A DNA stretch of 60,441 nucleotides, taken from contig JAIWNI010000140.1 of assembly GCA_025331435.1 (NCBI GenBank), positions 1 through 60,441 of the forward strand, given 5' to 3'. Of the stretch, positions 47,699 to 59,852 are shown in pieces. Position numbers and translations under genes: made by a program. The notes beneath the pieces are model-generated. The model made no database searches, was not told where the DNA came from, and saw nothing but the letters and a program-made list of their open reading frames with translations. This DNA comes from Choanephora cucurbitarum. Lineage: Eukaryota > Mucoromycota > Mucoromycetes > Mucorales > Choanephoraceae. Each line of letters begins with the position of its first letter. Within the stretch, counting starts at the first letter, position 1.

Positions 47699-48509
47699 AT
47701 GGCTTTAAAACGTATCCAGAAGGTAAACATGTCGCGTACAAATTAAAACGAAACAAAACAAGCGAAAATAAGGACCTTTTTATTCACCTTGATGTTATTA
47801 GGAATTAGCTGATTTAACCAAGAATCCACCTCATGGTGTAAGTGCAGAACCTATTGAAGAAGATATGTTTCACTGGCAAGGTAAAGAATATATGCATATA
47901 CAGAAAAAAACGAAAATGAATTAAATCCACATGTATTTCAATAAGGTATTTTGGAAGGACCTGTAAGTAAAATAAAAGAAGAAAATTGAAGGCTTTTCAC
48001 TGAAGCTATACATAGCAAGGTACACCTTACCAAGGGGGTCGATTCAAACTAGATATTACCTTTTCTGCCGACTATCCTTTCAAACCACCTAAGGTATGTA
48101 TAGCTCTAAATGAATGTAAATGATACTGATAAGTTGCGTTTAGATCAAATTTGTCACTAAAATCTATCATCCCAATATTGATGATGATGGATCTATCTGT
48201 GTGGATCTCTTGAAGCCTGATATTTGGAAACCTGCTACTAAGATTGTGAATGGTACACATACAGGTTTATAAAATAGCAAATGTCTTATTAACCAATTCA
48301 TTTCAATGATAGTATTGCAAGCTCTCTCTTCTTTATTGCAAACCCCTAATCCTGACGATGCTCTTGTTGCTTCTATTGCTGAAATTTACAACAGTAATAG
48401 ACCCAAGTTTAACAAGATTGCCAAAGAATACGTTGAAAAGGTAAGACTATAAACAAATTCCAAAAGAGAATGAAGCTCATTATTGCTGTTTTTGTAGTAT
48501 GCCTCTTAA
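47699..48509 (+). CDS. Ubiquitin-conjugating enzyme E2
   Basis: Accepts ubiquitin from E1 as a thioester and transfers it with E3 ligases. Seven tiny exons join in frame to exactly 148 residues: 47699-47722, 47802-47880, 47946-47962, 48016-48093, 48144-48252, 48313-48440 and 48498-48509. The start [18 protein letters not shown] is the typical class I E2 N-terminus. [31 protein letters not shown] and ICVDLL follow. The catalytic cysteine codon is 48198-48200, residue 85, the same number as in Ubc4/UBE2D. The HPN triad is present just upstream. Instead of the Ubc4-type DQWSPALT, it has [10 protein letters not shown], so it is a Ubc4-like paralogue rather than the strict orthologue. It ends YVEKYAS, as E2s do. 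No single frame exceeds 70 codons because of the introns. It converges on the chromodomain gene (55 bp apart). Confidence 0.88.
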
Positions 48510-48564
48510 ACAAATCAAATATAAGAATAAAAAAAATACCCGGTTCTGTTTCTTTTTATTAGTG

Positions 48565-51500
48565 TTAAGCAAATGTAGAAAACAGATCTTGGCTTTTAAC
48601 AAAATCAAGAGCACGGTATTCATCTCTTGTTTCAGTTGAAATAGAGTCAATGTCATCCACAATTACAAAATACTGATAGGATCGATAGTAATAACGCATG
48701 ATTTTGTCCATATAATCCACAGTATCCATGCTCTCCTTTTCTGCAGGCCATAGACGCATGATCTGTACATCTCCTTTACTTAACCCTACAGTAATGGCAA
48801 TCATGGCATTTTGTACTCTAAGTAAGTCAGATTAGTTATGCTGCATTTTGGCTGGATCACTACAAAAACTTACTTTGTTGCTGTCTCACCATCTCGAATG
48901 GCTCTTGTAAAATGATACATAAAGTTATGAGGAATTATCAGCTTCCACTCGCCATAGACTACAGGAACACTATTAAACTAAGAAACGTAGAAGTTAATCA
49001 GAAAACAACATACATGACAAAAGAGATAAGGGAATGAGTTTCATCCAATCTTACTTTGTTAACTGTCTCTAATAATTTCTCAAAAATATCTGGCTGTTGA
49101 ATGATATTCTGAATATCAGTTGTCACAAATCCACCTGTATTGATAGGGAAGATAGGACTTGGTGGCATCATTTCAGGACAAGAGAAGTCAGGTACACCAA
49201 ATTCCCAAATTTCAGTAGAAGGTTCTTTCTTGTGTTTCAATAGATTACGCGAAAATGCTGTTTGCCTATAACGATCAAACTAAGGGTCAAGAGTGTTAAA
49301 TGAGTCCGTTTACACAATGTGTTTGCTATTCATCTACCATCATGATATAAGTGGGTTTATCGGTTGTCTTACGATACTCTTGGTTCTCATTGATTTTAGT
49401 TAGTAAATGAGCTGCTTCAGACTGACCATACACAAGGAATTTGCTAGTGGTTCTTAATTCAATAAGCTAACATACAGATATTAGTTGAGAAAGCACGATG
49501 GAATGATATCAATTTTGGGGAGATTTACCTTTGGTGTAAACATCAGATATTGAGCTACACGGAGCCAATTGAATTCGTCTTCGGGTATATCAAGATGGTC
49601 AAACAAGGATCTAGGTTTTGGTGGTAAAAAGTCAACAAATATACCACAGAGTTGCGTGTATTTAGAGACAACCAAATCTGGCTCTTGAGGCAAATTCTTC
49701 AGTTTCTTTGCTTCTCCTTCAGGTAAAAGTACAAGTGCACACGTTGGCAATTGATCATGACTGACCACGCCCACCTTTATCAAATGAGATTAATATTCTG
49801 GCAACTTATAGCTACTGTTTCTCTTACCACTTCATTCACTTGTAAGAAACTCTTGAATTTACTTAATTCAATCAATTGATCTTTGGCAGTGATTTGTAAA
49901 TAGCTGAAGGGGTGTTCTAACAGGACGTCATCCAATCGCTTCAAGGATAAAAAGGATGAAATTCTGACAACATGACCTTGTTCACTTTTCTCGATCAATT
50001 GCCTATCATTTCAAGTTAGTTAGGAATAAGAATTAAAAGGATGGAATTATCAACTTTACTCTATTTTAGGTTGATGATAACAGCGTTGTTTACCCTCTAA
50101 TTCAATAGAAGAAATCATCTTCTCACCTTTCAGCAGAATACAACTTCTACTGAATGGTGTAGGTAAAGCAGTTGAATTTTGAATTTTTAATTTGCGCATG
50201 TTATCAACAACTAAACGTGGATCTGTTCTTCTGGGCGATACAATCATAGTGCGTTGTTGGTTAAGTGGTGCAATTAATGAATGAGGTTCAGTAGATCGTA
50301 TTGACGCCTCAGGCTGTGTGATGCGAGGAGGTGAAGACTGATTTGGAGGTGGTGGAGATGATGGTGGGGTTTGGAACACTTGTGGCGGTGAAACAGAAGG
50401 TGAATGAATTGATGTTGCTGACTCTAATTATAAAGTTAAACAAAAGAAAGAAAAAAGAAGAGAAAAACAAATAGCGAAAGATGAATGATAATTGTAATGA
50501 ATTTAAGCAAATAGATTGACCACAATAAACAATTGACTTCTTACCAGTAATAAAATTGGATGTCTGTTTAATTACAGGACTACGATTGGGCGATGCAGGT
50601 GAAGGTGATGTTGATGTAGTAGAGGATGGTAAGGGATGAGGCGTAATGACAGGTGATTTGATGGTAGACGATTGAGGCACTGTAGGAACAGAAGAAGATG
50701 GAGCATTAACAGTAGCAGCAGTAGTGGTGGTAGTAGCAACAACAGCAGAAGAAGCAATAGAAGTATTGGTGTTAGTGATAGGCTCCTGTCGTTGGATTGG
50801 TGCAGGTCTTGTACTGGGGCCATATTTTGGTATGTTTGGTAATTTAGATGGACTGCCAACAGATTGGTGCAAGAGAGCTGCGATGTCAACATCTGTAACA
50901 TATTAGTGAATGGACTATCTCCATCTCTTAAATGTAAATATATATATATATAGTCAAGACTTACTGGAAGTTGAAGGGCTGTTTGTTATGGGACGCTTTA
51001 TGTTGGTGAAAGATGGCTTATATTCATGTGCTTTGGAAATAGCCAATTGCTTTTTCTCCACAGGTACACCACTATGCGGCTTGAAATTAGCTGATGAAAA
51101 AGGGAGTTTTTTCTATAGAAAACATGGTTAGTAGGATTCTCTTTCTCCTATTTTTTGAATCCTATTGCTCACAGAGGTCATTGTTGTTGTTTTGGTATTA
51201 GATTTGAGAGATACTGAAGTAGTCTCTGTAGTTGTTTTAGCTGATGATGTAGCTACATTGACGGCATGAACAGATGCTGTTGGCTTGGAAGGTGGTCGAC
51301 CTCGCTTACCAGGTTGTCTAGGTGGACTATCTGGTTTTTGGCGCTTAATAGCATCTCCTAATTCTTTTTTTTCTTTGTCTTCCACTTTGTCGTTTTCTTT
51401 CTTTTTCTTTTTAGCCGGACTACCTTCCTCTTCTTCATCTCTCTGTTGGTCGTCTTCGTCAGGCAACTTGGCCTTTTTACTGTTTCTCTCTTTTCGTTTT

Positions 51501-52189
51501 GCTTGATACTCTTGTTTTCGCTCAAACAAATCTTTCTTTCGATCGCTGAGGAGTCCTGCTGATGTTCTCTTTCGCTTCGCTTCATCCAGTTTCCGCCTTT
51601 CTTCTTTCATCTCGTCTAAATATTCCATCTCTTCTTCCAATTCTTTTTGCTTTCGATCCTTTGATCGCTTCTTGCGCTTGCCCTTCTTGTTCTCCTCTTC
51701 TTCCTCTTCCTCTTCTTTGTCAGGTTGCTTGCCTTTATTAGGCTTGGATTTAGTTTGACTGGATTCAGCTTGATTGATTTCAGCTTGAATCTTCTTTTTT
51801 TGACTGTGCTTCTTCAAGAAATCCTCAAGAATCGTTGGGCAATTTAAGTTGTATTCTGGTTCCCAAGTGTTGCTTCTATAATTTCAAGCCCTCCTGTTTT
51901 TAGTGATAGTCTTACGCGTTTCAACATTTATAACTCTATTCTTGAAATGATAAGCATGAAATGAATGAAGTGTACCAAAAAGCAAGTAAACATACTACGA
52001 AGAATCATAATTTTTCCATTTGATTTCAAACATGCGTACACCAGTTTCAGTGATGTACATCTGAACGATTTCTTCTACTTCGTAATAGAAATCGACATCA
52101 TCGTCGTCAAATTCTTCTGCCACAGTCATAGTATTGGCACTGCCGGCGTCTGGTTTCTTTTCTTCCTTTTTATTAACATCTATTGTCAT
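48565..52189 (-). CDS. Chromodomain protein with SPOC-like C-terminal region (Chp1-like)
   Basis: Probable reader of methylated histone H3. The gene reads on the minus strand from the ATG at 52187-52189. Exon 1 (to about 51996) encodes an acidic start and the chromodomain strand YEVEEIVQMYITETG...FEIKWKNYD. Exon 2 (from about 51878) completes it with NTWEPEYNLNCPTILEDFL, so the aromatic cage residues (Tyr/Tyr, Trp, Trp, Tyr) are present. A very long basic/acidic Lys-Glu linker with nuclear-localisation-like runs follows (51800-51300, including RKRGRPPSK-type GKRGRPPSKP), then Ser/Thr/Pro-rich segments (50960-50310). The C-terminal exons (50160-48565) include CILLKGEKM, HPFSYLQITAKDQ and GVVSHDQLPTCALVLLPEGE, which resemble a SPOC fold, and end FSTFA. 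Chromo plus SPOC is the layout of fission-yeast Chp1 of the RITS complex. The chromodomain is certain; the Chp1 link is inference. Confidence 0.75.
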
Positions 52190-52898
52190 TCTATTTCCTC
52201 TCTTTTTTTTTTCTGGAAGTTGTGAAAAATAGAAAAAAAAAGGTTTGAAAGAGGGCGCGTAACGTGAACCTCAATTTTTCATGGAAAATGAAATTTTTTA
52301 GTTGCTTCGTAAACAAGTTGCCTAGTAGCTAATTGATTCCTCAAAGCATTTCTTTCAACGTTTTCATGTGCTATACAATGAGTGCTCATATAAGTGCAAA
52401 GCTTTACTGAAGCTACTTCTGCATTGTTGATTTGATACGAGGGATATAACGAATCATGATTTAATGACACATCCTAACGAGGACAGCTTTCAGAGGCAGG
52501 TACACAATATTGTAATCTATCTTACTAAATGAAAGCGCCGTCAAGCTATTTGAAGCATTATAGGTTTGATACCCTTGACTTTTTCTTTCACGTGAAATTA
52601 TGATAAACACACACCAATTGAGAGTATACTTTAAAGGAAAAAGATTTTATTGTATGCGCTTTTCGCGATTATACCATGTACTCATATCATTAAAGTTTGT
52701 ACTAGATCGTCTCTCTTGTATTTCTTTTACCCTCTCAGTAATACTCTGATAACTGATAGAGCATTGGTTTAACTTAAATCGATATATATGCCAATCAATG
52801 CAGTCGATTTGATTTCCCGCCTTGTACTTAAAAACTTGTGCATTTACACAAACTTTGTTTTCAATCTTTCTTTCTTGTTTGCTTGCTCGTAAGCAATT
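52190..52898. promoter_or_regulatory. Divergent promoter region between the chromodomain and Pff1-type genes
   Basis: About 700 bp between two gene starts that point away from each other. A TATA-like word (cgatatatatgcc) lies at about 52779, 110 bp upstream of the Pff1-type ATG, followed by a T/C-rich leader (52855-52880). No other gene is supported here; a 63-codon minus-strand frame at 52279-52470 has no known content. Confidence 0.45.
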
Positions 52899-55674
52899 AT
52901 GACCGAATCAATAGACAATGAAAGGACGCCTTTAATACGCCGAGAAAGTGGAGTGTTGAGAACGACTTTAAAGAGGACTTATCATGTATATGGTGTTACC
53001 CTTGGTTTTCTCTTTCTCTTTAGCTTATTTATTCATTGGTTTCGAGCAATTCTTCCAACACCTTTAAGTGACATTCAAGCCAGCAAGTTGGATGAATTCG
53101 CAGGTATTCATGCTTACAACGAGTATTTGTCTCAATTTAAAGCACCTCATTCAGCCAACACACGAGAAAATGGCGTGATGAAGGATTGGATTGTGTCGGT
53201 TGTTACCGGTCTTCAGCAAGACGCTGACCATGTCAAGATGGATATCATTGGAAATGATACTTCAGCCGATATCATTTCGCATGACTGGTTTACGAGTAGT
53301 AAAGTAGCTTGTTAGGATTACTTTAGTCATATACTTATTCTTGAATAGATGAAAAATGGATTGTTGATTCCCGAAATGTGCTGGTGCGCTTGCATGGTTC
53401 TGCGGGCAATCGAGAAGCTCTTTTAATCAACGCTCATTATGGTAATAAGAAGAAAAAAGCTAAAGCAACAATAACCTATTGACTCACTTTTTTTCACACA
53501 GATAGTGTTCCCACAAGTAATGGTGTCACAGACAATGGGATGGGTGTAGTTACTGCTTTGGAAACATTGCGTTATTTTATCGCTCACCCACCACGTCAAA
53601 CTATCATTTTTCTTTTTAACAATCTTGAGGAAGGTGGATTGATTGGCGCCCAATCGTTTGTCAAACATCCATGGTTTAGCTCTGTTAAATTATTTATCAA
53701 CCTTGGTAATGCATATACATTTGACCTTTTATACAATCAAACTGACTTATTCTTTTCGATTGCCAGAGGGTGCTGGAGCAGGAGGTAGAGCTATCTTGTT
53801 TAGAAGTTCTAATTTGAATGCTGTCAAGAAATTAGCTTATTCTTCAGCATCATTTAAACATGGCTCACCGCTCGGTAATGATATTTTTAGACTCAAGTTA
53901 ATCAAGAGGTGAGAAAAGAGAAAGAAAACAAAAAGGCAAATCATCTCATATTCTTTCTTTCAAAAGCGACACCGACTATACTATCTTCACCCAACATGGT
54001 ATTCCTGGTTTAGATCTTGCTTTCTATAGTCCCCGCTCTCATTATCACACCCCGCGCGATGATCTGGTCCATACCACTCCTAACGCATTGCAACATATGG
54101 GCCAAATGGTTTTGGCTGCAGTAAGATCAATTGCCAATAGTGATGATTTGCTGGATACAACCTCAGAACAAGAACCTATGGTCTTGTATGATATACTAGG
54201 TAGATTTATGTTAGCCTATAGTTTTAAAGTCTATCAACTCCTCAATGTCTTGTCACTCTTGGCTGTTCCTCTCACATCCTTTGCAGTTGTATGGTATAAG
54301 CATCAAGGTGCTACAGAGGCTTTGAAGCAACAAGCTATGACCGTTATATATGGCTCAGCCGCTGTCTTTGCTGCACTTATCATCAGTTTGATTTCAGTCG
54401 GTTTAGCCGCTATGGCTATGGCAAAGATCAACCCATCCATGACATATGGTGATGTCTATGGTGCTGCTCTTTATCTGTTTTCAGCAGCCTTCTTAGGTCT
54501 TCAGCTTTCCCAATTCATCTTACCTACTCAGGCTCAAGAGGTGTTAAAAAGTACAGATGCTTCATGGTATGGCTTAATTGTATTTTGGTGGATGTATGTA
54601 GTCGCTGCATTTTATTTAGCCACCAAGGAAATTGCTGCTTTCTATTATGCATTTTATCTGCTGGGCTTCAGCTCGCTTGCTCTTTTGATCCATACCCGTT
54701 TGCCTGCGGACAAAAAGTTCCGGTCACCCGTAATCTTTTTCACTCAGACAATTGTTCCTTTTATTCTTTTGCTTGAATATGAATATCTTTCTATGGATTC
54801 CATGCGTCATGCTACTGCAGATGGTACACCCGAATTGGCAGGTAAGATAAAAGAAAGAAAAAGAAGCCAAGGACGTGTGGACTCACCCTTCATAGTCTAT
54901 GTTTTATTATCACTCCCTATCCTTCTAATTACTCTCCATTTCATTCCATGGCTCTATGTCGCTGGAAATCAAAAGAAAGCCCTGATGGGCAGTGCTATAG
55001 CTTTTGTTCTGTTGTTTACCATTTGTTCAGCACTACAACCCTTCAACGGAAGCTGGTCACCCAATAAACTCTTGTTCCGACAAGAATATACAGCAGGCAA
55101 CTCACTAGCTACTGTCACCCTCTCAACTGCAACTGGCCTTGCTGGTATTCTAAAAGAAGCCTTACCGCCTCATGAATTCAAGACATTAGAATGTAACCCG
55201 CTCAGCACATACTTGACAAAATGTACCTATCAAACTGACATGTTACCCAAATATGGTAGCAATCTCACTCTGCATGAATTTGTTCATACTGATCCTTCCA
55301 AACACTGTGACCAAACTCATTGTATTGCAACCACTACTTTCTCATCTAAGCATAGTTTGATGTGTCGTATTCAGCTAGACATGAATACGACGCGTATACA
55401 CCACCTTTGGGTGAACGATCAAGAGATCAAAAGTGAGAATATCACGTCTGTGGTGACTTACTCAAATGAATACGAAAGAGAGATGCGGTTTTCTGTTGAA
55501 TACCCTGCAGATGCTCCTTCTCCTAAGGCTACTTTAGGTTGCTTTTATGATGAATGGACACAATTGGAGATTCCTGCCTTCACTGCCTTGCGTGATAATC
55601 TACCTGAGAATGCTCTCTTGTTGATTCGTGGTCAAGGTCTTGCTTTTGTCAATTATGCAAACATCACTTTGTAG
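52899..55674 (+). CDS. PFF1: Vacuolar membrane M28 metalloprotease, Pff1 type
   Basis: Multi-spanning zinc aminopeptidase-like protein of the fungal vacuole (yeast Pff1/Ybr074w family). Five exons join in frame to 848 residues: 52899-53298, 53349-53441, 53502-53705, 53767-53908 and 53967-55674. An N-terminal signal-anchor (LGFLFLFSLFIHWF) is followed by the lumenal M28 domain. Zinc-ligand blocks are INAHYDSVPTSNG (split by an intron), VTDNGMG, NNLEEGGLIGAQSF, GIPGLDLAFY and SHYHTPRDD, all intact. After this come about eight membrane helices (for example VYQLLNVLSLLAVPLTSFAV, ALIISLISVGLAAMA, FVLLFTICSAL) and a C-terminal lumenal region with several Cys and N-glycosylation sites, ending near LIRGQGLAFVNYANITL. 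Length and layout agree with the family, whose natural substrates are not known. Confidence 0.9.
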
Positions 55675-56070
55675 AATTAGACTCTGTCTGTATATCCGTC
55701 CCTCCTATCTTTTTCTTTTTCTATTGTGTTTTTTTTGATATGTATGAAGCATTATTAAACCAATAGAGAAAAGCATCCTTGCGATAAAAGCAGTTTTGAG
55801 TTTTTGTTTAAAGGAATCAAAATATAAACCTTTTACTTTCTTTAGTTCAAAAAGGAAAAAAAAACAGCTGAGGGTCTATTGACAGATGATTCCATCTTTT
55901 GCCTGCTTCTTCATATTCCAAATGAAAAAAAATCGTTCGATGTACCCGAAGCGTCTGTCATAAAGACCGATGGTAACACTGTAGCATTTTAACTCCGGAT
56001 GCATATATAAAAAAAACGGATGTCAACAATTAAAACAATCAACTTGCCTCTTTCTTTTCGACAACGCTAA
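55675..56070. promoter_or_regulatory. Pff1-type 3' UTR and CYP51 promoter
   Basis: The 5' part is T-rich 3' UTR. A TATA box (atatataa at 56003-56010) lies about 60 bp upstream of the CYP51 ATG, in the expected position. No frame of note. Sterol-response (SRE-like) elements were not recognised. Confidence 0.5.
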
Positions 56071-57719
56071 ATGGCTATTATCTCTACTCTCGTTCATATA
56101 TCTCTTACGGAACTAGCCATTAAGGCATTCATAGCCTTAGGAGCTTATTGGATTTTTCACATTCTCTCACAACTGGTAACAGCGCAACAATAGACTTTTC
56201 TTCAGCAAATTCTAATTTTCTCGGTACATATAGATATTGCCCAAAGATCCCAAGATGGCTCCTGTCGTGTTTTCTTGGATTCCCATCTTTGGAAATGCAA
56301 TTGAGTTTGGAAAGTAAGTTGTCAATGTTTCATTGCGTTGGTGCACTTCAACTGATTATGTTTCTTTTTTTGAATAGAGATCCAATTACCTTCTTGAAGT
56401 TAAGCCAAGCCAAATATGGTGACGTCTTTACATTCAAGCTGTTGAATAAGAATATAACTGCATGCTTGGGCGCAGATGGTAATCAGTTTGTCTTCAATGC
56501 CAAGCAAAACAATGCCTCTGCTGCTGCTGCTTACAATCATATGACTAAGTATGTCTTTGGCAAAGACGTCTGTTTCGATACAGCTCATAACATTTTCATG
56601 GAACAAAAGCGGTTCATTAAAGCTGGTCTTAACGTAGAGACATTTCGCAAAGATGTGCCGTTGATTTTGGATGAGTGCCATATGTATTTCAATCGACTGG
56701 GCGAGTCTGGGACAATCGATGCTTACAAGATGTTTGGACAGTTGATTATTTACACTGCGTCACGTGCACTACTTGGTCCCGAAATCAGAGCTGCTTTGGA
56801 TGATGGTGTTGCTCAGCTCTATTATGACCTGGATCAAGGATTCAGACCTATCAATTTTATGTTTCCCAATCTACCTCTACCTGCCTATCGTCAACGAGAT
56901 AGAGCGCGTGAGAAGCTAGCTGAAATTTATAGCAAGATTATTGAGAATAGACGCAACCGTCCCAATGAACAACATGATGATCTCCTTCAAACCTTGATGG
57001 ATTCTCATTACAAAGACGGCAGTCCTATTCCTAATCATCAGATATGTGGTATTCTTACTGCAGCTCTCTTTGGTGGGCAGCATACATCCTCTACTGTGTC
57101 TTCCTGGGCTATTCTAGAATTAGCTCATCGTCCTGATATTCTGGCTGCTCTTCGACAAGAAATGATCGACCAACTTGGTTCATTGAAGGCCGAGTTCACT
57201 TATGATAACCTGGAGAAACTTGAGCTGTTAGAAAATGTCGTAAAAGAGACCTTGCGTCGACATCCTCCGATTTTTAACATGATGCGTCGTGTAGTGACAG
57301 ATAGATTGGTACATGATAAAACTGGACTTCAAATTCCAAAAGGCAATTACCTTTGTGCTGCTCCTGGCGTCACTCAAATCGATGAAGCCTATTTCCATAA
57401 TCCTTTAGTCTGGGAGCCCACTCGTTGGTCTAAAAAGACTGATCCTGTACATCAACTAGAGCAAGGGGATGATGCGCATATTGACTATGGTTTTGGTGCT
57501 GTTGGCATTTCATCTCGTAGTCCTTTCTTACCGTTTGGTGCAGGTCGTCATCGTTGTATTGGTGAGAAATTTGGCTACTTACAACTGAAAGCTATTATTG
57601 GTACATTTGTAAAGGAATTTGATTTCGAAACAATCAGTAAGACCGTACCTAAGCCAGACTATACATCAATGGTAGTTGTGCCCGAAAACAGCACCATCCG
57701 CTTTACTCGTAGAAGGTAG
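56071..57719 (+). CDS. ERG11: Sterol 14-alpha-demethylase CYP51 (lanosterol demethylase), Tyr-to-Phe variant
   Basis: ER-bound P450 that removes the 14-alpha-methyl of lanosterol/eburicol in ergosterol synthesis, the azole target. Three exons join in frame to 508 residues: 56071-56175 (membrane anchor), 56234-56313 (PKMAPVVFSWIPIFGNAIEFG) and 56378-57719. Motifs are the I-helix LFGGQHTSS (57069), K-helix E-T-L-R in VVKETLRRHPP, WEPTRW, and haem loop PFGAGRHRCIGEKFGYLQLK (57530-57588). In the B-C region, VFGKDVCFD followed by MEQKRF corresponds to VFGKGVIYD in Candida. Tyr132 of Candida is therefore Phe here (residue 128 in this model). That substitution is known as the natural short-tailed-azole resistance change of the mucoralean CYP51F5 paralogue, so a second CYP51 probably exists elsewhere in the genome. 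It converges on the APQ12-like gene (165 bp). Confidence 0.93.
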
Positions 57720-57884
57720 ACTTATTACATAGCGTATTCTAAACTCCTTTGGAAAGGAATGGAAACTTTTTTTTACGTAATAAACTAATTTGATTTTAAT
57801 ATATAAAAAGAACAAAGAAAACTCGAAAACAACTCTTTTTCTCTGTGTGTATGCAGTGGATTGAAAATGATGAATAGATAGGTG

Positions 57885-58343
57885 TTATTGTTGGTATTGA
57901 AATGTTCTAGTTGTACCAGAATTACTTGTCGCGTCAACAGAATATCCTGATATTGTCATAATATAGTTGACAGCGCTCAAAAGTAAAAGTAAACCCACAA
58001 TAATGAAAGATGTACGAACAAACCCATAGATTAAACGATAGGCTCCAAGAAAAGTAGCCTTGACAAAGAGCCAACAAACATAGACAATGAACAGCGCAAC
58101 AAACATATTGATAAAGTTGGAATCGATCAAGAACTTGGTAAAGGGGCCGTACCATTGCTGAACGATAGAAGGTGAATGCTGAAGCATAAAATTTATAAAC
58201 ATTTTTACATAAGACACGACTTGGTTAGCCGAAGGTAAGGGTGTATCACTGTCTTTGAGGTGCATATAGCAAAAGTTGTATATTTCTGATACAACATGGA
58301 CGACTTGCGTAGTAGCAGACATTGTCTGGTTAAGTACTTCCAT
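57885..58343 (-). CDS. APQ12-like nuclear envelope/pore assembly membrane protein
   Basis: Intronless 152-residue protein read from the ATG at 58341-58343. It has two hydrophobic segments: FINMFVALFIVYVCWLFVKA (about residues 78-97) and TSFIIVGLLLLLSAVNYIM (about 111-129), joined by TFLGAYRLIYGFVR. Size, the pair of closely spaced helices with a short amphipathic loop, and the Tyr/Phe-rich loop resemble the Apq12 family. Those are ER/nuclear-envelope proteins affecting pore assembly and lipid homeostasis. The N-terminal half (HLKDSDTPLPSANQVVSYVK) is soluble. The resemblance is general; another small ER membrane protein is possible. Confidence 0.55.
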   Translation of the reverse strand: MEVLNQTMSATTQVVHVVSEIYNFCYMHLKDSDTPLPSANQVVSYVKMFINFMLQHSPSIVQQWYGPFTKFLIDSNFINMFVALFIVYVCWLFVKATFLGAYRLIYGFVRTSFIIVGLLLLLSAVNYIMTISGYSVDATSNSGTTRTFQYQQ

Positions 58344-59663
58344 TTTCTCTCTTTAAATGATACAAAAAAAAAGTGTTTTCAAAACAGAAAGAAAAAAATG
58401 AAAAAAGCTTAGTTTCGGCCTCCAAATTTTTATTTATGTTGAAATAGGTGAACACAGTTTGCTACCCGTATGACAAAGCAAATTCTCAACTATAAAATTC
58501 AAATCACCAGCTACTTTTACTTTTTTTCTTTGGTTCACATCCAAAATATACGGGAATTAGTAAAAGTAAGCTATCTATATTCTATATTATTATCATTATC
58601 CAATTTTTAACATATATAATTTTATCAATAAAGCTGACCCAAACATACTACAAAATTAAGAACCCAAACCGTCAAAAGTCACATTTCAAATCATCTCCCA
58701 TATTTCAATGTCAAGTATGCGTGCACTGAAGATTTCTATTTCAATCTCAGGCTTTCATATTCTTTGGGGTTTTCTCGGATCCTCCCGTGATCCGATTACC
58801 ATACTTAAAGAACAGATTGTTAAAAGGTCTTAATACTTAGCAATAGAAGACAGGAGTACTGGTAAGTTCCAATAGTCAAAGCTTTAAAAAATGCTATAGG
58901 CACAGCTGCCAGCAAAAGAAAATACCTTATTGAGCCGAAGTCAGCTTTTTGTGAAACCTCCCCTTTGATACCTTAGAACCATTTCGTCTCTTATGAGTGT
59001 TTCGTACTCAGCTACTATCGGTACCAAAAGCTGCTTTACATTCATCGTTGCTTTACCCAAGGCTTTAACCTTGCGTTCATTTCGGGCTCACAGTTGCAGG
59101 AATATTTGTTTTTATTCAATTCTATGCTTGATTCTAAAATGAAAGAACTCAATAGATAGAAATATATATATATATATATATATAAAAGGGGTACCTTACG
59201 TGCCAAAGGTATTTTGTCTGGGATTTAAAGAAAAGTACAGCGACTACTGAGCTACTTGAGCAGGTCAGATTTCTTTATGAACCTTTGGGACAGTGCGCAA
59301 AACATAATCGAATGCTTTCATGTATTAAGTTTTGTCATCTAGGAAACGACAAGATGGAACAGCATATCAGAAACTAAGCTCGCCAAAAGCTTCAGTCTTT
59401 AGCGAGAGATAGAATGGTCGCTTCTCATAAGGTTTATCATATATGACTTTGCTCATGTGAATTCTCTTTTCTATATAGCACAGTTGTTCTGCCTACCTTC
59501 TGTTTCGTAAACTTCATTGTTTATTATCGCTTTTTCTTTGTTACACTGTTTATGCCCGTTCGATCTGTACTACTTTCTATAGATACTGTGTATGTGTCTG
59601 TTCTAGAGCACCATCTTCATTTCTTTTCTTACAAAGTACCAGTGTTTAAGCAGCCTGGAGTGA
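58344..59663. other. Intergenic
   Basis: AT-rich DNA with no frame above about 60 codons. It contains the APQ12-like promoter and an (AT)n run at 59162-59184. A GC-richer stretch at 58700-59100 showed neither tRNA box motifs nor protein similarity. Confidence 0.5.
59162..59184. repeat. (AT)n microsatellite
   Basis: Eleven to twelve uninterrupted AT dinucleotides; simple sequence repeat. Confidence 0.85.
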
Positions 59664-59852
59664 TACAGTCATCCCCCGATTTAGGGAACGAAATATAAGG
59701 AACGATTTTGATTTAAGAAACGGTCTTGAGGGAACCGAAGTTCGTTTAACGCTAAAAATCCCTGCTATTGCTATGAGAAATAGGGAATGATTTGATTTAG
59801 GGAACGGTGTCGAGGGAACCAAGACTGTTCCCTAAATCGGGGGATGACTGTA
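59664..59852. mobile_element. MITE of Tc1/mariner type with perfect 26-bp inverted termini
   Basis: Bases 59664-59689 are the exact reverse complement of 59827-59852 over 26 bp. Each end starts with TA followed by cagtcatcccccg, so TA is probably the duplicated target dinucleotide. The 189-bp element has no coding capacity. The interior holds two related 33-bp segments (about 59707-59740 and 59786-59816), each ending gagggaacc, so it arose partly by internal duplication. Perfect termini indicate a recent insertion or a still-mobilised family. Confidence 0.85.
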
